Part shown: positions 45,975 through 59,567 of the stretch, in pieces | How the letters are laid out: each line of letters opens with the position of its first letter | Numbering within the stretch: position 1 is the first letter of the stretch | Assembly (NCBI GenBank): GCA_963070105.1 | Contig: OY718803.1 | Span: forward strand, 10,299,327 to 10,363,326 | Source: Litomosoides sigmodontis | Lineage: Eukaryota; Nematoda; Chromadorea; Rhabditida; Onchocercidae | DNA length: 64,000 nucleotides | Direction: 5' to 3' | Made by a program: the position numbers and the translations under genes | The notes under the pieces: generated by a model | The model's input: the letters and a program-made list of their open reading frames with translations, nothing else | What the model was told of the DNA's origin: nothing | The model's database searches: none

Positions 45975-47584
45975 GCTTGCAGCTGACTTACTAAAATATA
46001 AAAATTAATTATAAAGCATTGCTCGCTTCGTTTTCACATTTCAAAAACGTAAAAGAGACAGTTTAAAATTTAACTTTTAAACAGTGTTTTTAATTATTTT
46101 GCATATAATACTAATTTTTTCAATTGTCGGAATAGAAGAGGAGAGTGGGGAAGCTGTTATCCGTTATCATTTATCACTGAGTGTTAAATTTACCACTATG
46201 TTAAATAAGTATATTACACAACTATGCTAAATGAGATAGTTTATTGAACTAATAGTAAATTAATTTCAAATTTACAACTTATAATAATTTGCACAAATTT
46301 CAAATTTCCACTTTTTTTCCAGCTTAGCACTGTTATTCGTTTGCGTTTCGTATATATTTGGAAAATGTGAAATTTTAAAGGGCACCCGGTTAGCTTTACT
46401 AGTGGGAATTAAATTTAAAAGCAATAAACATCGTCTTTTTTCGTGGATAATCCGTCTCTGCTTCTCCATTTCTTCCCTTTCTCTCCCTCTATCTCCCTCT
46501 CTCTGTCTTAATCCATGCTTAAGAATTTTCATTTTGCTATCCTCTGAGAGTAAATTGCAAAATCATGTAATTCTCTACGAGTTGTTTACAAATAATTCAA
46601 AATTAACACTCAAAACAGGGAAAGCAATGATCAAGATGATTCAAACATTAAATTTTTTTTAAAAGAAAATTTTCATAATATGCATGCTATCAAACAATCG
46701 TTAGTAAAATTCAAATGCATAGTTCAGTGTTTCGGTTTCATTCACCCAACTTTTCTTGCTTTTTCAATACAAAAAATTCAATTTTTTAGTTTTGCTTTGT
46801 TTTTGTGAATTAGGAGAAACGGAAATTGGAAAGCAATATCAAAACTAAAATTACTTGTAACTGCTAGTAGCAAAAAGCAGAAAAAAAAATTAAAAATTCG
46901 ATTAGTTGAAATGCACAACTGACGATTTCTTCTTCTTGTATGATTTTACACGTCTTTATTACTGTTATATTTAAATGATAATTTTAAAACAGTGAACGTG
47001 ATTGCTGCTATTTAAAAAAAAAAATTAAAACAGTGCTCTTTCCTCCTCAACTATTAAGAATTGTTTGCACAATTACGAAATGCAAAAAAAAGCCAATCAA
47101 AAGTAGACAGTTATTTGTTGATAAAATGAAGAAATATTCGATTTAAAAAATGCAAGCTTTGAATTGATGCTAATGCCTCTCAATTTAAGCAATTTGTTGT
47201 GTTGCAAAAAAAAGAATAAACAAGAAATGGTAAGTTTAAAATTTCGATGATCAAAAGATGGATGAGTGTTATCAAATAAATAGATTTTACAAATGATCAA
47301 ATAAATTTCACTCACGACAATGAATGATGGTGACAACAATAGGAGGAGATCGATGGTTGATGGTTGAAGTTGATGATTGAAGAAATTTGATAAACGAAAA
47401 AAAAAAAAAATTAAATGCTTGAATATTACTAATAACAGGAAATATGCACTGATCACTAGCAATATAATGTAAAATTTACGTATAAATTAGCAAAAAATTA
47501 GGTATAATGTGAATTAGTTGAAAATTTAGAAATAAAATTTCAATTACAAATTAGCTATAAACAAACAAATAATAGGAATTAAAT

Positions 47585-47764
47585 TCGGTAAAATGGAATA
47601 AAAATTACAAAGCGCGCTGTTGCACGTAACGTGACATTTAACGGAACGATGGTGAGGAAGCTGAATGTGAACAGACGGGAAATTATGGAGGAGAAGCAGG
47701 CAGCAGACGTTGAGCGATGTAAGCATGCTGTACTGGAAACGTCGAAAGATGCCTATCAATTATA
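47585..47764. other. GC-richer island with open frames on both strands
   Basis: Surrounded by sequence under about 30% G+C, this block is much richer. The plus strand is open for about 57 codons to TGA at 47762-47764 (includes RNVTFNGTMVRKLNVNRREI). The minus strand reads RHLSTFPVQHAYIAQRLLP... after an ATTGATAG acceptor-like site, to a stop. I cannot choose a strand. It may be an alternative exon of the GTPase gene, a nested gene or a regulatory element. Confidence 0.3.
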
Positions 47765-48010
47765 TTGAACAAATATCAATCGTCTCGTCACCTGTTCATT
47801 TGTAAACATCCTCTTTCACGTTTATCAACACTTGCTATTACAGTATGGGATAAGCTTTAAATTGCAATTAGAACAATCGTGAGGATGTGCTAATTTGCAT
47901 AAATTACTCCCTCAATGAAAGCATTAGTAATGCTTGTTGGGAAAAAAAAACACAGCAAAAATTTTACAACTTTTAATTGCTAGAGCACTTTGAAAATATT
48001 GCTTTGCTGC

Positions 48011-48082
48011 ACTTTAGAAATATTACTGGTTAATTGAAAGCTAAAAACTTTAGAAATATTACTTGTTAATTGAAAGCTAAAA
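48011..48082. repeat. Tandem repeat, 36 bp x 2
   Basis: ACTTTAGAAATATTACT(G/T)GTTAATTGAAAGCTAAAA occurs at 48011-48046 and again at 48047-48082 with one difference. Confidence 0.9.
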
Positions 48083-48675
48083 ATGCAAACAACATACAAA
48101 ATACAAGTAAATGTATTCAATTCAATTCAATTTTATTCCTAATTTAAATAGTTCTGTAACGCTGATAAATAAAATTGAGGAATAGCACCTTTTTTTCCTT
48201 TTTTTTTCGAAGTTTTTTGCCTTAATACAAAAAACAGTCTAATATTTCGCAGAGTAGATCGGTTGTGGTAGGAAAAAAAACGAAATTTCAAATAGTGTAA
48301 AGTAATTATAAACATTTGATGATTGCCAAAAATAATTTTTTTTTCATAATTACCCAACTATTATTTGCGAATTTGTCATTGCTGCTATCATTTATCCCTA
48401 AATTATCAGTGAATTTAGGATGAGAAATGGAAAATAATGCGAGGAAGGAAAGAACACTGAAAAACTGAAATGCAACAACAGAAGAAAAGAAGTCGTTTGA
48501 AAAAATCCAAAGATGAAATGAACAAAAAATTAACTGAAAAAAAAATTGCTGCTAAATTTCCCTCTCTTTAGGCATACCTGTTGCAAATGTTTAATTTTTT
48601 AAAATATTGCTTGAAAACACAGGCTATTTTGAAACCAACCTTTGCACTTCATTTATCATTTCAATCGAAAATATT

Positions 48676-48709
48676 TTCTCTCTCTCTCACTCTCTGTCTC
48701 TCTCTCCCT
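48676..48709. repeat. CT-rich microsatellite
   Basis: Interrupted (TC)n tract in the long intron-like region. Confidence 0.85.
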
Positions 48710-51049
48710 TGTGATAAAAAAGCAAACAATTTCAAAAAAAAAAGATGAGTTGCATTAGCTAAAAATCACACATATTGTATTAAATATCGAGTAATTAATA
48801 TAAATTTTTAAATGAATTGAAAAGCTTATCAATCAAATAGTTTTGCGCATTTTCACTACAAACTCTCTCTCATCCTCTGTCGTATTCTACAAAAATTATA
48901 GAAAAAAAAAGTGTTCGGTCCATCTACGAACGATTAGTTAATTGTTTCATTTTGCTAATTCATCTAATTTCTAAAACGTTCCTTTTAGGAAACAGAGAGA
49001 GAGAGAGAGAGCAATAATTGAAAATTATTGAAATTCATTGTTAATTTCAAAAATGTTTTGCAAGTTTGAACAAAACAATCTAAAATATACAGTATACTTA
49101 CTATTGAAAACAATTTTCCGAAATATTTTCATCCAATTCAAAATTTCAAACTGATGAAATTAGGTGTTATAATTTGTCATCACTTTTTTTCCCTGTTAAA
49201 CAAACAAACCATCAGTTGCTTAAAATAATTTAAGAGAAAAAACAAAAATAAAAATATTAAATTTCATTTTCTTTAAAACAAAAACATCTCAATGATATTT
49301 CTATTTCATTTTTTTAACGAATATGCTCTTTTTTTCGCCATCTTTTCATATATCATTTTAACTTTTGTTATTGAAATTTTCAAAATAGCACTAATTAGCT
49401 AATTTATTTCTAATGTTGCTTTGTGATTTTGTAGCTTTATCTTTTTGTTGTTTCATTATTTTCCCGTTTACTCGTTTTGTATGAAACAAAAAGTGATGTT
49501 TCATCTTGTGAAACATACAAACAAAAACAACAATTTAATTCTTTCATTAATTTACTTAATAGTTCCGGGAGATAAGGAGAAACTTGTTTTCTACCGTATT
49601 CCACCACAATTCTATGAATAAAATAATTAACACAAGAAAATTTGCGTCAAAATCAATGTTCGCTAAATGATTTATTTTCTATTACGGCTAACAGATAATG
49701 AAAAATATGTTTTTGAAAATAATTTTTTACAATCTTTTAATTACAAATTATAATTAATCAATGAAAGATATAACATTTGAGGTTTTAATTCCACATCATT
49801 TACTAATTAATTTATAAGCAATATAAAGTTTAAAATGCTTATCAAATTATTTGACAAAAAATTTAAACGTAATGATATCATTGTGATAATAGGAAATGAT
49901 GAAAGTGGCACAAATAAAATTCGTTTATTGAAATAAAAGAAAGTAAAGCAATGTGAGAAACAATGTTATTTTAATTTATGTTAAATTTTAAAAGAATCAC
50001 ATTCATTTAACCAAATGTTGCATAAAATTACAAAAAATATAAAAATATTTAATTAATTATTTAATTATCTAATTAAGTTAGCATGAAATGGTAATGATAA
50101 GAATGATGTACAATGAAGAAACAATGGCAAAAATAGAACTGTGAGATCAGTTCAGTGGTCAAGAGAGTATGGTATGAATGCTTTTAGGTAATTACAATTA
50201 GCTGAAAAGCTTGCTAGAAATACATCGGCAATTATTTGTGTCAGCCAAATTTGGAATTTAATTCCTCCTAAAGGTTTTGAAAAGCGAAGACAAAAAAAAA
50301 TTTGTGATTAGCTAAAACGAATAAGCAGTAATCAAAGGTAGGACAAGCACTGGAAGCCGTTCAGTTAAAATACAAATTGAATTTAGAAAAAATTCAAATT
50401 TCCACATATAACTTTTCATTTGTTGCCATAATTTCCTTGCGAAGAAAAAAATGAATCAAATTAATTTAGGTGTAGTGCAATTAACAAATTGCTTGCTTCT
50501 TAATTTCATTGAAATTAAAAAGTTGAAAGCTGATGAAACGGGAAAAACTGGAAGATGTTTCGAATAAGAAAATACGTAAAATTAATCAAATGCTTTACAA
50601 TGCATCATCAATAATTAGTAGTTTAAAATCTTGATTAAATTTCAAATGATGTCTAGCAATAAGAAGAGTTCTGCAGCAAACATTTTGTTAGAGTGAAATT
50701 TGAGAGTAAGCTAAAAAGGACATTATCATTAATGAATGACATCATCATATCAATAAATGCTAACAGAAAGAATTAAAGAAGGAAAATTTAAATTGATGAA
50801 AGCGAGTGATAGGACGGGACGCACTGATAAATGCTTCACTTAAAAATGTATCAAATTTCAACAGCCCACAAGTAATATTTTAAATCGATTATCTTCTACT
50901 GCGGTACTTTATGAAAATATCATTTATCATCAATTGTATCACACTGTAGCAACGTGTCATACGAAATTTTATCATTCCTCAACGAAAATGTGCTACCTGA
51001 CTGATGAGTGATCACATTTATAGCAATACACATGTGCATTTCCATAATG

Positions 51050-51225
51050 GAGAGAGAGAGAGAGAGAGGGAGAGAGGAAAGAGAGGATGAGGGAATGAAC
51101 AATGTCTAGGAGTAATTAAATTAATTCATTGTTCACTTAATGCATGAATGATAAAATATCAAAGTGCGAAATGAAATCACACACACGCACACATACGCAC
51201 ACATGCACGTACGTGCACACACGCA
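51050..51225. repeat. Compound GA and CA microsatellites
   Basis: (AG)n with GGG interruptions at 51050-51086, then an interrupted CA/CG-containing tract with ACGTACGT at 51179-51225. Both are alternating purine-pyrimidine or homopurine stretches prone to slippage. Confidence 0.85.
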
Positions 51226-51248
51226 GAAACGACTGACGTTGAGGATTC

Positions 51249-51274
51249 GCTTCCTTTCTTCAACGAAAGGAAGC
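51249..51274. other. Perfect 10-bp inverted repeat with 6-base loop
   Basis: GCTTCCTTTC at 51249-51258 and its complement GAAAGGAAGC at 51265-51274 around TTCAAC. It sits next to the CA tract. No terminator or RNA gene context is apparent. Confidence 0.7.
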
Positions 51275-53659
51275 TTGTCGAAATTCATTTAATCATCTTT
51301 TTCACTCATTTTTGTATATGTTTTCAATAAATGAAAAGCAATTGCGAGTCGCTTAGCAATATTTTATTCTCAATAAAATTCATTCAAACAACGAATCTTT
51401 TTCCGTCAGTAATTAAGCAATGATTTGTGACACAAAGATAAATTAATTACAACCGCTTAAACAGAATCAAACGGATGGAAAACACACACACACACAATTT
51501 GCATAACTTATTCAAAATGATCGGTATTAAGCTAAAGAATAAGGACGGATTGTTAAAATTTATCAATTGCCTGAAAAATCATCCAGCAAATAACTGAATA
51601 AAAATAATTAATAGTAATAAATAATAATAATTAATAATCAATAATAATAATAAATGAAGGTAATCGATAACAATAATAGTAGTAGTGAGAATTAAGAAAC
51701 GAAAAATGGTTATACTATGAGTTTAGTCTTTATTAAAGTACAGCAAATAGAAATTAAAAAGTTCAATTTAATTTATCAGTTAAATTTGGCATAATTTTCG
51801 CTATTTTTGCAAGAGAAAAAGGAAAGGTGTTGAGAAGTGTTCGTATGGTTGGCTAACTTTGCTTGTTGTTTTAGCTAATGTAATTTAGGTGACACGACTA
51901 ATCATAGCAAATGCTTAACTGATTTAGTAAATGTGAGTGATTAAATTGCTCATGTAAATTCCATTCCATTGATGCAAGCTTAAACAATGATAAATTGAAG
52001 TGGTAAAAGTTGATTTTAATTAACACACCAAGCAGTATTGCGAAAGCTGCAACTCACTTCAATCCGATGTGATGTGAAGTGAAAATTTCAAAACTGCAAT
52101 GACTCAAGAAAGTGCAAACAATTGTTATTCATAGAATGAATCAGTTTTTGAAACATTCATTTAACGAGTGCTATTTTTAAAAGAGAAGAAAAACAAACGG
52201 TGACGTGTGTTATTGGTAATATATGAGCATTAGTTCATGCTTCAAAAATCAGCTGTCACTGATTAATTATCGAATTTTTGTCGAAGCCGTTAAGCTGTCA
52301 TTTCACTTGTCAGCTCCTCATAGAAGTCGACGAAAGCTTTCTAGAGGAAAAATTAAAAAAAAATTTCAACCATTCACATTTCTGTACCAAATCTCTCATT
52401 TGTTTGTACTCTGATTAATGCAAAAATTGGAAATCAATGCTCCGATTTGATTATTTAATTAATTGATTGTTGAATAGTTTGATGCTTCTTAATTGCGATA
52501 GCAGTAAGACGTACGGGTGCATATGCATGTGTGTGATGCAATGTTTCTCAAAAATTTCAACGCTTTCAAAAATTTAAAATTTCGCAATTACAAAATGAAA
52601 TTGAAACTTAGAAATCCTAACACTAGCAATTCTAGACGTTTTAAAATTTGTGCAAGAATAAGTTGTAATAAATTTATTTAAAACTCTTCTAGCTTCTGTA
52701 TTGTCTTAATAAAAAAAAGCAGAATAAATAATGGCAAATTTTTACAAAACAAAAGACAATTTCATCATTGCTTTCAATTAACGTTTTTTTTCAATGTTTT
52801 TAATATTGACATTTCAACTTCAATATTCAATTTAATTTCAATTTTTCCATTTTCAAATATTTCAATTTCAATATTTTCAATTTTATTCACAACATTTTTT
52901 TCGATATAAATAAACTTTAATCGTAAAATATTTTTTGCACACTTTTCAAAATTTTTCTCTGTGTTTTTCTGGCTTTTCTGCAAGAATTTGTAAAAATTTT
53001 TGAAAATAATTCCTAAAGTATCAAATAGCTTAGTTAGCAGTAATGAGAATGTTTGCATAGCCGAAGAAGATTGGTTATTTGAACGAACTGGTACGATTCG
53101 ATAAAAAAAAAAAGTGACCGAACTGATCAGATTTTTTCCTTTTCTTTTTTTAGGGCAAAATTTGTTTTTGCCTTAAAAAGATAGAATGCTTTTTGTTTCT
53201 TGACATGTCCGCTTCAGATAGAAGTTTTAAAATCATTAGAAGCATTTTCTTCTTCTTTTATTGAAATTGAAGTTTTTCTGCTAAGTTGAACAATTTCACG
53301 TAAACGGTGGAAATTTGAGCAATTGAGAAGACGTGAAAAAGTGTTGAATTCATGCAAAAAAGAAAAGAAATAATATGCTTGTTAAATATCATACGTAGCA
53401 AAATTTAAATTCCAGAAAACGAGAAAAAAAAATGTTCAATTTGAGATGTTTTCATAAGACTCTCAAATATACTAATATTATTTCTGTTTAATTGAAAATA
53501 AAATTGAAAAGCTTTGGAATATGATAAAGTGCTCAAAATTTATCCTTATGAAATTTTGCATACATAACTCTTCTAGTATGCAGCAATAAAAATTAGTAAA
53601 AATTTCAGATTTTTTAAAATTTCCATTAAGAAATTACATTTAATGATAAGTGTACTTAC

Positions 53660-53781
53660 ACAGGAATCTGTGGGGTGGAGTTATGACTTGATGGCTTATG
53701 AAATTTCGATCCGCAAAATAGCGTTCTCAGGTTGCTGGACTGAATCGACAGATTATCGGATGATGGCGTTCCTTGCTCATT
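53660..53781 (-). CDS. Probable 5' coding exon of the RGK-like gene
   Basis: Open minus-strand exon of 122 bases between an ACATAG acceptor and a strong GTAAGT donor, encoding 40 residues (NEQGTPSSDNLSIQ... FHKPSSHNSTPQIP). A stop codon lies immediately 5' of the acceptor, so the frame is exon-bounded. Its donor phase (2) fits the acceptor at 45991-45992, whose first base completes a Val codon and leads in frame (KSAAS) into the Met at 45974. Composition is Ser/Pro/Asn-rich, like other RGK N-terminal extensions. The intron implied is about 7.7 kb. It has not been verified by transcripts. Confidence 0.5.
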
Positions 53782-54491
53782 CTATGTCATTTCAAACGAT
53801 TAACAATTCCTTCACACTTTTGAATTTAAATGAAAGGTAATGGAACTTCAACCGCTTTCTGGATTAATTAATTGAGTGAAAGAGGAACGGTTTTAGAAAA
53901 GTGCAAATTTAGATGTTTTAGAAAGTATGGATAAAATGAGCTATCACATATTAATTTAAATAGTATAAATTAAATGCTACTGTCTTGTACGTGAATTATG
54001 TCATGGTTTTTAAATAACGGTCTCGTTGGCGATAATAAATATTTTTTGACTTTTATGAATTTTCACTTTTTTTATCTTACCGATCAGTATTTCTCAATAT
54101 TTGTGGATAAATTTTTGCATGTACATGCAAATTCAATTTCTTCCTTTTCACTGTTAAAATTCCAGGATAAATACCTCATTAGTGAACGCTAAAAGGAGTA
54201 GTATCATTTCATTGATTTAATAAATTCTACTTCCGACTTATCCGTATTCACATAAAAATTATTCAAACGGTTTTCATTTACATTTAGTACATTCATAAGC
54301 AATCTAATATCCTCGGAAAAAAACTATACAAAAATTAGCTTATATTTTGCAAATTCATTTCTCAAAGTTATAAAATGCCAATCCATTGTAAACTATAATA
54401 AAATTCATTATTAATTAAAATTTGAAAATAAGCTATTTACGGTTGTTACAAAAATATTGCAAAAATTTGAAAAGTAGCGTCCGCAATTTAC

Positions 54492-54677
54492 CGTATCACA
54501 CATCAATTCATTCATTCGCGGTAATGAATTTGCCGTTGCTAGCGCAATACGTGACGCGGTTAGTATTTGAGCTGAAATTGGCGTTGACGGTAAACGTCTT
54601 TCAGCCGCTACTGTACGCATAAACGTCTTCTCTTCCGTACATTTACTGGATTGTAAGTGATTCGATTTCTTCATCAC
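54492..54677 (-). CDS. Probable further 5' exon of the RGK-like gene
   Basis: Minus-strand exon of 186 bases from a TTGCATAG acceptor to an ACG|GTAAAT donor, open in phase 0 at both ends, with an ATG at 54674 (MKKSNHLQSS..., RTVAAERRLPSTPISAQ). It is clearly richer in G+C and CG dinucleotides than its surroundings. Joined to the 53660-53781 exon and the core model it gives 511 residues in one frame. The plus strand is also partly open here, so strand choice rests on the splice and phase match. The Met at 54674 may be the real start or an internal residue. Confidence 0.42.
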
Positions 54678-55268
54678 CTATGCAACGCATGTAATCAGAT
54701 AACTAATTATCACTATCATTAAAATATCACACGAATTAATTAGCTTAATTAGTGCTAATTTTTAGATGAGAAAAAAAACGTGCGAACAAACGAGCGGTGG
54801 AAATACGAATTACGAAAGTATAAATGGAAATATAAATATGATGAAAAAAAAAGCAAAACATAAGTCGTTTTCCATTTTTTGTTTCGCAAAATAAAAATAG
54901 AAATTAAATAACAGTTGAAAAGGTGGCAGTTAGTGCAGAAAAGAGTCAGTTAGGAGAAGACATATTTTGAACTAATTAAATTGTACAAATGAAATGTTCA
55001 TAAAAAGTCAAACACTGTGCAATGAATTTTTTAATATTCTATTAAAGCAAGTAAGAAGGAAAAAGGAAAAAGGTTGGCACAGAAAAACACTTATTCGAGT
55101 ATCAGTAATTAGTACGACAGGATGCCTCAGTTACTGTAAAAGTTCAGGCAACACTTTAACAGTGTCGAAATTAAAAAGGAAATCAAGAATTAAAAAACCA
55201 ACAACTAAAAAGTAATACAAAATTAAAGTAAATTATATTTGCACTACTTAATAGCTTTCCTTTTTAAT

Positions 55269-55559
55269 TTAGTTCAAAATTTTAAGGCAACATTTACTAT
55301 GATTGTCTGAATGGCTGCCCTAAATAATTTGAAATGCTACTTAATAGGAATTTGAAAATATCCTTAGAGTTTGATTTATACAATAATCATGCATATTATC
55401 AAAATTAAATAATAAAAATTTTTAAGATGTTTAAATAAAAATATTCATAATAAAATGCATTTGGAAAAATTTATTCCTTTTCTCAAGGATTAGTTCAAAA
55501 TTTTAAGGCAACATTTATTATGATTGTCTGAATGGCTGCCCTAAATAATTTGAAATGCT
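55269..55559. repeat. Direct repeat pair, 70 bp, 221 bp apart
   Basis: TTAGTTCAAAATTTTAAGGC... through ...GAAATGCT at 55269-55338 recurs at 55490-55559 with a single C/T difference. The intervening sequence is not repeated. A recent local duplication or remnant long terminal-like repeats are possible. Confidence 0.9.
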
Positions 55560-58500
55560 CACAATTTTTTATGATCGCATGCATTTAAAAATTTTTTATT
55601 AAAATAAGTGCCGTAGAATTTATGTGTTTTTGAAGACAAAAAAGAAGAGGCCGACAGAGTGCATTTAAAAAAATGACAGAACAGTAGCAAGCAATGAGAA
55701 AACAGTTGTTAATGCAAAAAAAAAGGAAGAAATTGCGAAATAAATATCACCACAAATCTCTTCTAAATTTAACAGTCTATCAAATCTTTTCCAAATTTAA
55801 CTATTTATCCAATTACGTGAGATTATAAATATAACTTAATAATCTAAAGAGTCACTGGCAAATACAGCATTGAAATAGCTGTCATACACATGATGGATAA
55901 AATTTAAGAAGCACGAAAATGCTCAATTTTCATCTGGCTACTTAACATTTCAATTAAAAAAGAAAAAGCGATGAAGCAAGAGTTTTTGAAAAGATGATTA
56001 AATGGAAAAAAAAAACAAGAAACGAATGGAAAATGAAATGGCAGCTTTAAGCTAAGCAAAAAAAAATGGTGGAATTTATTATTAGCAGCTTAAACCTTAA
56101 TTATTCATCTTTTTCCCTCTCTCTCCCTCTCTCTCTCTGGCTTTCTTTCAATTCCTCTCAAAGAAACTTCTCATTTGAAGCATGAACCTCTGGCACATTT
56201 CACTTAATGAATGAAGGAGCGAAAATTGTTCGCTATAATCAAAATTCTCCAAGGACTAACTCGCTTTTTCTTCCAATGGAAATAGGTTAAAATCTTTTTT
56301 TTTTCTTGCAGAAGTCATCAACACTGGAAGAAAATCTTTATTTGATTTTGTATAGCAATGAGAAATTTAGGAATTGTTTCACAATTGAAATTACTTCCTC
56401 AAATAATTAATGAACTGAGAGAAGAAAGTGGCATGCATTAATTGCCTAAATTTTTTTTATTTTTATCTTTTCCTGTGTTTCTTTTCTTTCTCATAGACTA
56501 TTTATCAAATGAAACTTATGAAACCACTAAACAAGATGGTTCAATAATCGATCCATGAAATTTGTGCAGAAAGCTAAATTTTTTTTCAGCTGAAAATTGC
56601 TACTGTTCATTTCAGTTTACTTTCGCTAAACTTAATTACGATACTTGCTGGGTATAGCGGGTGGATGAATTTTGTTGGGTTCCGCAAAAAGGAAAAATAG
56701 AATTAAGTGTTCGTTCAAATTATTTCGTGTAAAATTTTTCCTCTAACCCTAATTGGTTACGTGAATTTCGGGTACGTCATGTATTAGAAGAAGTTCGTAA
56801 TCGGTTCAAAGCAAGGACTAAATTAAAATGAAATGAAAAAAGAGAGCAGAAATAGAGGGAACGATTTGAAAAATAACAGCGCTAACTTCAAATGCTTAGA
56901 TGGCAGTGCTGAGCATCGTTAAGAAAAAGAAAAAATTTAATTAACCAAAAAAAAAAACTATTGCTATTCTGCACAATTATAACATTACTTGAAGTTTATT
57001 TGAAAAATTTCTAATTTATGAATGAATAAATGGGTGCCACATGCACATAGTGAAAGTGATTACTTTTAGTTTCCACTACTTTCGAAATTTTCTGTCAAAA
57101 AGTTGTCGGAAAGTCAAGAAAGTTGCGCCTTAAGAGAACGAATGAGAAGAGCAATGAAATGAGTTGCTTATAATTAATTAGATGTTGTAAGTGATCATTT
57201 TCGGTTTTCTTTTTCTTTTGTAAAACATCATAATGAGAGTTTGAAATTAGAATTTGCGCAGGAAAATTTCCTTACTCTAAACTAAGAGTGAGAAGGAAGC
57301 TACGAGTGTGCATGAGGAAGTGCTAGTTAGTTTCACTGATGGAGAGGCCTGAAACATTTTCCAAATGCTAAACATTATGCATAAACACATTGCAATGATT
57401 GATAAAACCGTATAGTGGTGAAAGGTATGCTAATTAGTGGTTAGCTTAACTTCACTAAGCACTTACTTTTCGCTGTCCAAACGTAACCAATAATTAGCAA
57501 ATCACAAAATGAAACAAACGTATAAAGAATTCTAACGAACTTTAACCAAATTAAAAAAAAAAAAAAAAAAAGGGGGAAGAACAAAAATTGATTGATTGAA
57601 TACTTCAATGAGTATGCAAAAAATAAGGTGGCATTACACCTCGTAGGGCATATGCTTTTTCAATTTGCTTAATTCAATTCATTTCAAATATTTTAGTGCT
57701 CTAACACATTGTTGACGAAACTATTCATGAATTCTCAAGCAAATAATTTTAACAAATTTTATTTAATTAACAAAAAAAATTTTTCCTCATCCTAAGTTGC
57801 AGCATATTTTATTTTTTGTCATTTTTAAATGTAATTTTAGAAATAGCCGAAAGGACGTTTCACAAATGTGTGCAAAAACTACTTAAAGAATGCAATTAGA
57901 TTTATTAAAAAAAAAGTTTTTCTCTTTTTCTCTTTTTCAATTCACTAATTAATGTTTGTGAAATAAGAAAAATGAACTGCTCGAATATTTTAATTTCAAT
58001 ACCATCGCCTTCAATCACATCCAAAATGTTTCTTTAAATTTTCACTAATGTAAATGCAGTCCTTTTGTTCTTTCCTAATTACTGCTATTTTATTTTTCCG
58101 CTTCTCTACTGATGTTACTCGATGAGAGGAAAAATTCTCCTTCCTACAAAATATTACATTTCCTTCTTGCTAGATTATATCTTTCGCTCTTTCTAGCATT
58201 TTTTCATTTCTAACACATTTCCCTGTTGCATTGGAAAATTTGTTTTTTTTTGCTATTTTATAAATTTTTCCCTATAAATTATTCATTGTAATATTCCCAT
58301 CAATCATCCAGTAATTACTCTTTCTCTCAAATTAATAATTAATTTTCAGCATTACTAATACTTCTTTGATTGAAAGTAGCTAATATACAAAGAAAATGTT
58401 TTTTTCTGATCACATTTTGTGACAATGTGAAATATGCAAAAAGCATTTCTATCATATATTTTTTTCTTTGTTTTAGCAAAGCACAAAAAAAATTGCGCAT

Positions 58501-59194
58501 AAATTAATCGTGTGCTGTTTTGGAAGAAAATTTCAATAAAAATTAGAGGTAATTTGCTTTATAAATAAATCATTTGACAAAGTTTTCTTATTGTAAAAAT
58601 TTTGAGTTATTTCTACAACACACTGATGTGCAACGATAACATGTTTGATAGAATTGAATTAAAAATTTTGATGAAATGAACGTACACTCTTCACATAGGC
58701 CAACAACGTCCAGCAAAAAAAAAACATTGGAAAAAATTGCAGTGGAAATTAATAAAAACTGCGAAATTTTCTTGTTATTACATAAAACCATTGGATATAA
58801 TTTATTTTTAAGAAAAACTCTTGCAATAAAATTAATTTGTTACACTAATCACACTGCTAAATTGGCGTGAATTGTAACAGAAAATTCATTGTTAATTCAT
58901 TTTGAAATTATTTTACACAACAAAATTAGTAATCTTTTGTTGCGAAAAATAAGCATATAAATAAACGTTGAAGAGGAAAAATTAATAGATAGTAACGGAC
59001 AAATGAAAAAGCAATAATTTCAGTGATAAAAAAATTAAATCTTCCAAAATTAAACATAAAAACGTTTGCAGGACGTATTGCAGTGAAGTTGCTAGTTGGA
59101 CAATTTGATTTGCATAAAGTAACAAGCTAATGAAAAAAAAAAACTAAAAGTACATTTTATGTGAAATTTTGAAATAAGCTCTATCATAATTTTG

Positions 59195-59220
59195 CTATAT
59201 ATATATATACATATATATAT
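59195..59220. repeat. TA microsatellite
   Basis: Alternating TA tract with one CA interruption. Confidence 0.85.
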
Positions 59221-59540
59221 TAAAAAAACAGTAGAAAGAAATTTGATATTATATGTAAGACATCAACAATAAGATTACACAGCCAACCCCTTGTTCAGGA
59301 CTGCTGTAGTTCAAAGCAATTGCTTGTAATTTAAAAAAAAAAGACAGAACACTATGAAATCTTGTATAGAAATAAATGTAGTGCTTGATTGCATTTTAAA
59401 ATTGTTTACCAAACAAACACAATAACACAGCTGAATTAGCCGAAAAAAAGAAATGAATGAAAAAAGTTATCATCAAAATTAATCATCGGTAATAATTGAA
59501 AGTAAATCTTTGCGGCAATAATATTTTTCATTCACTCCTA

Positions 59541-59567
59541 CGCACACACACACACACATACACACAA
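59541..59567. repeat. CA microsatellite
   Basis: (CA)n with one TA interruption. Confidence 0.85.

Larger units (their letters stand above)
45991..53659 (-). other. ~7.7-kb AT-rich intron-like region with microsatellites
   Basis: Lies between the 53660-53781 exon and the acceptor TATTTTAG at 45998-45991. Simple repeats: CT at 46470-46509 and 48676-48709, GA at 48994-49011 and 51050-51086, CA at 51179-51225 and 51482-51497, TAA-rich at 51592-51660. A GC-richer island at 47585-47764 is listed separately. Otherwise I see no coding exon. Confidence 0.5.

Noticed and set aside
52774..53058. 94-codon minus-strand Lys/Asn/Ile/Phe-rich ORF
   Set aside because: Low-complexity AT-driven translation; no splice sites or motif.
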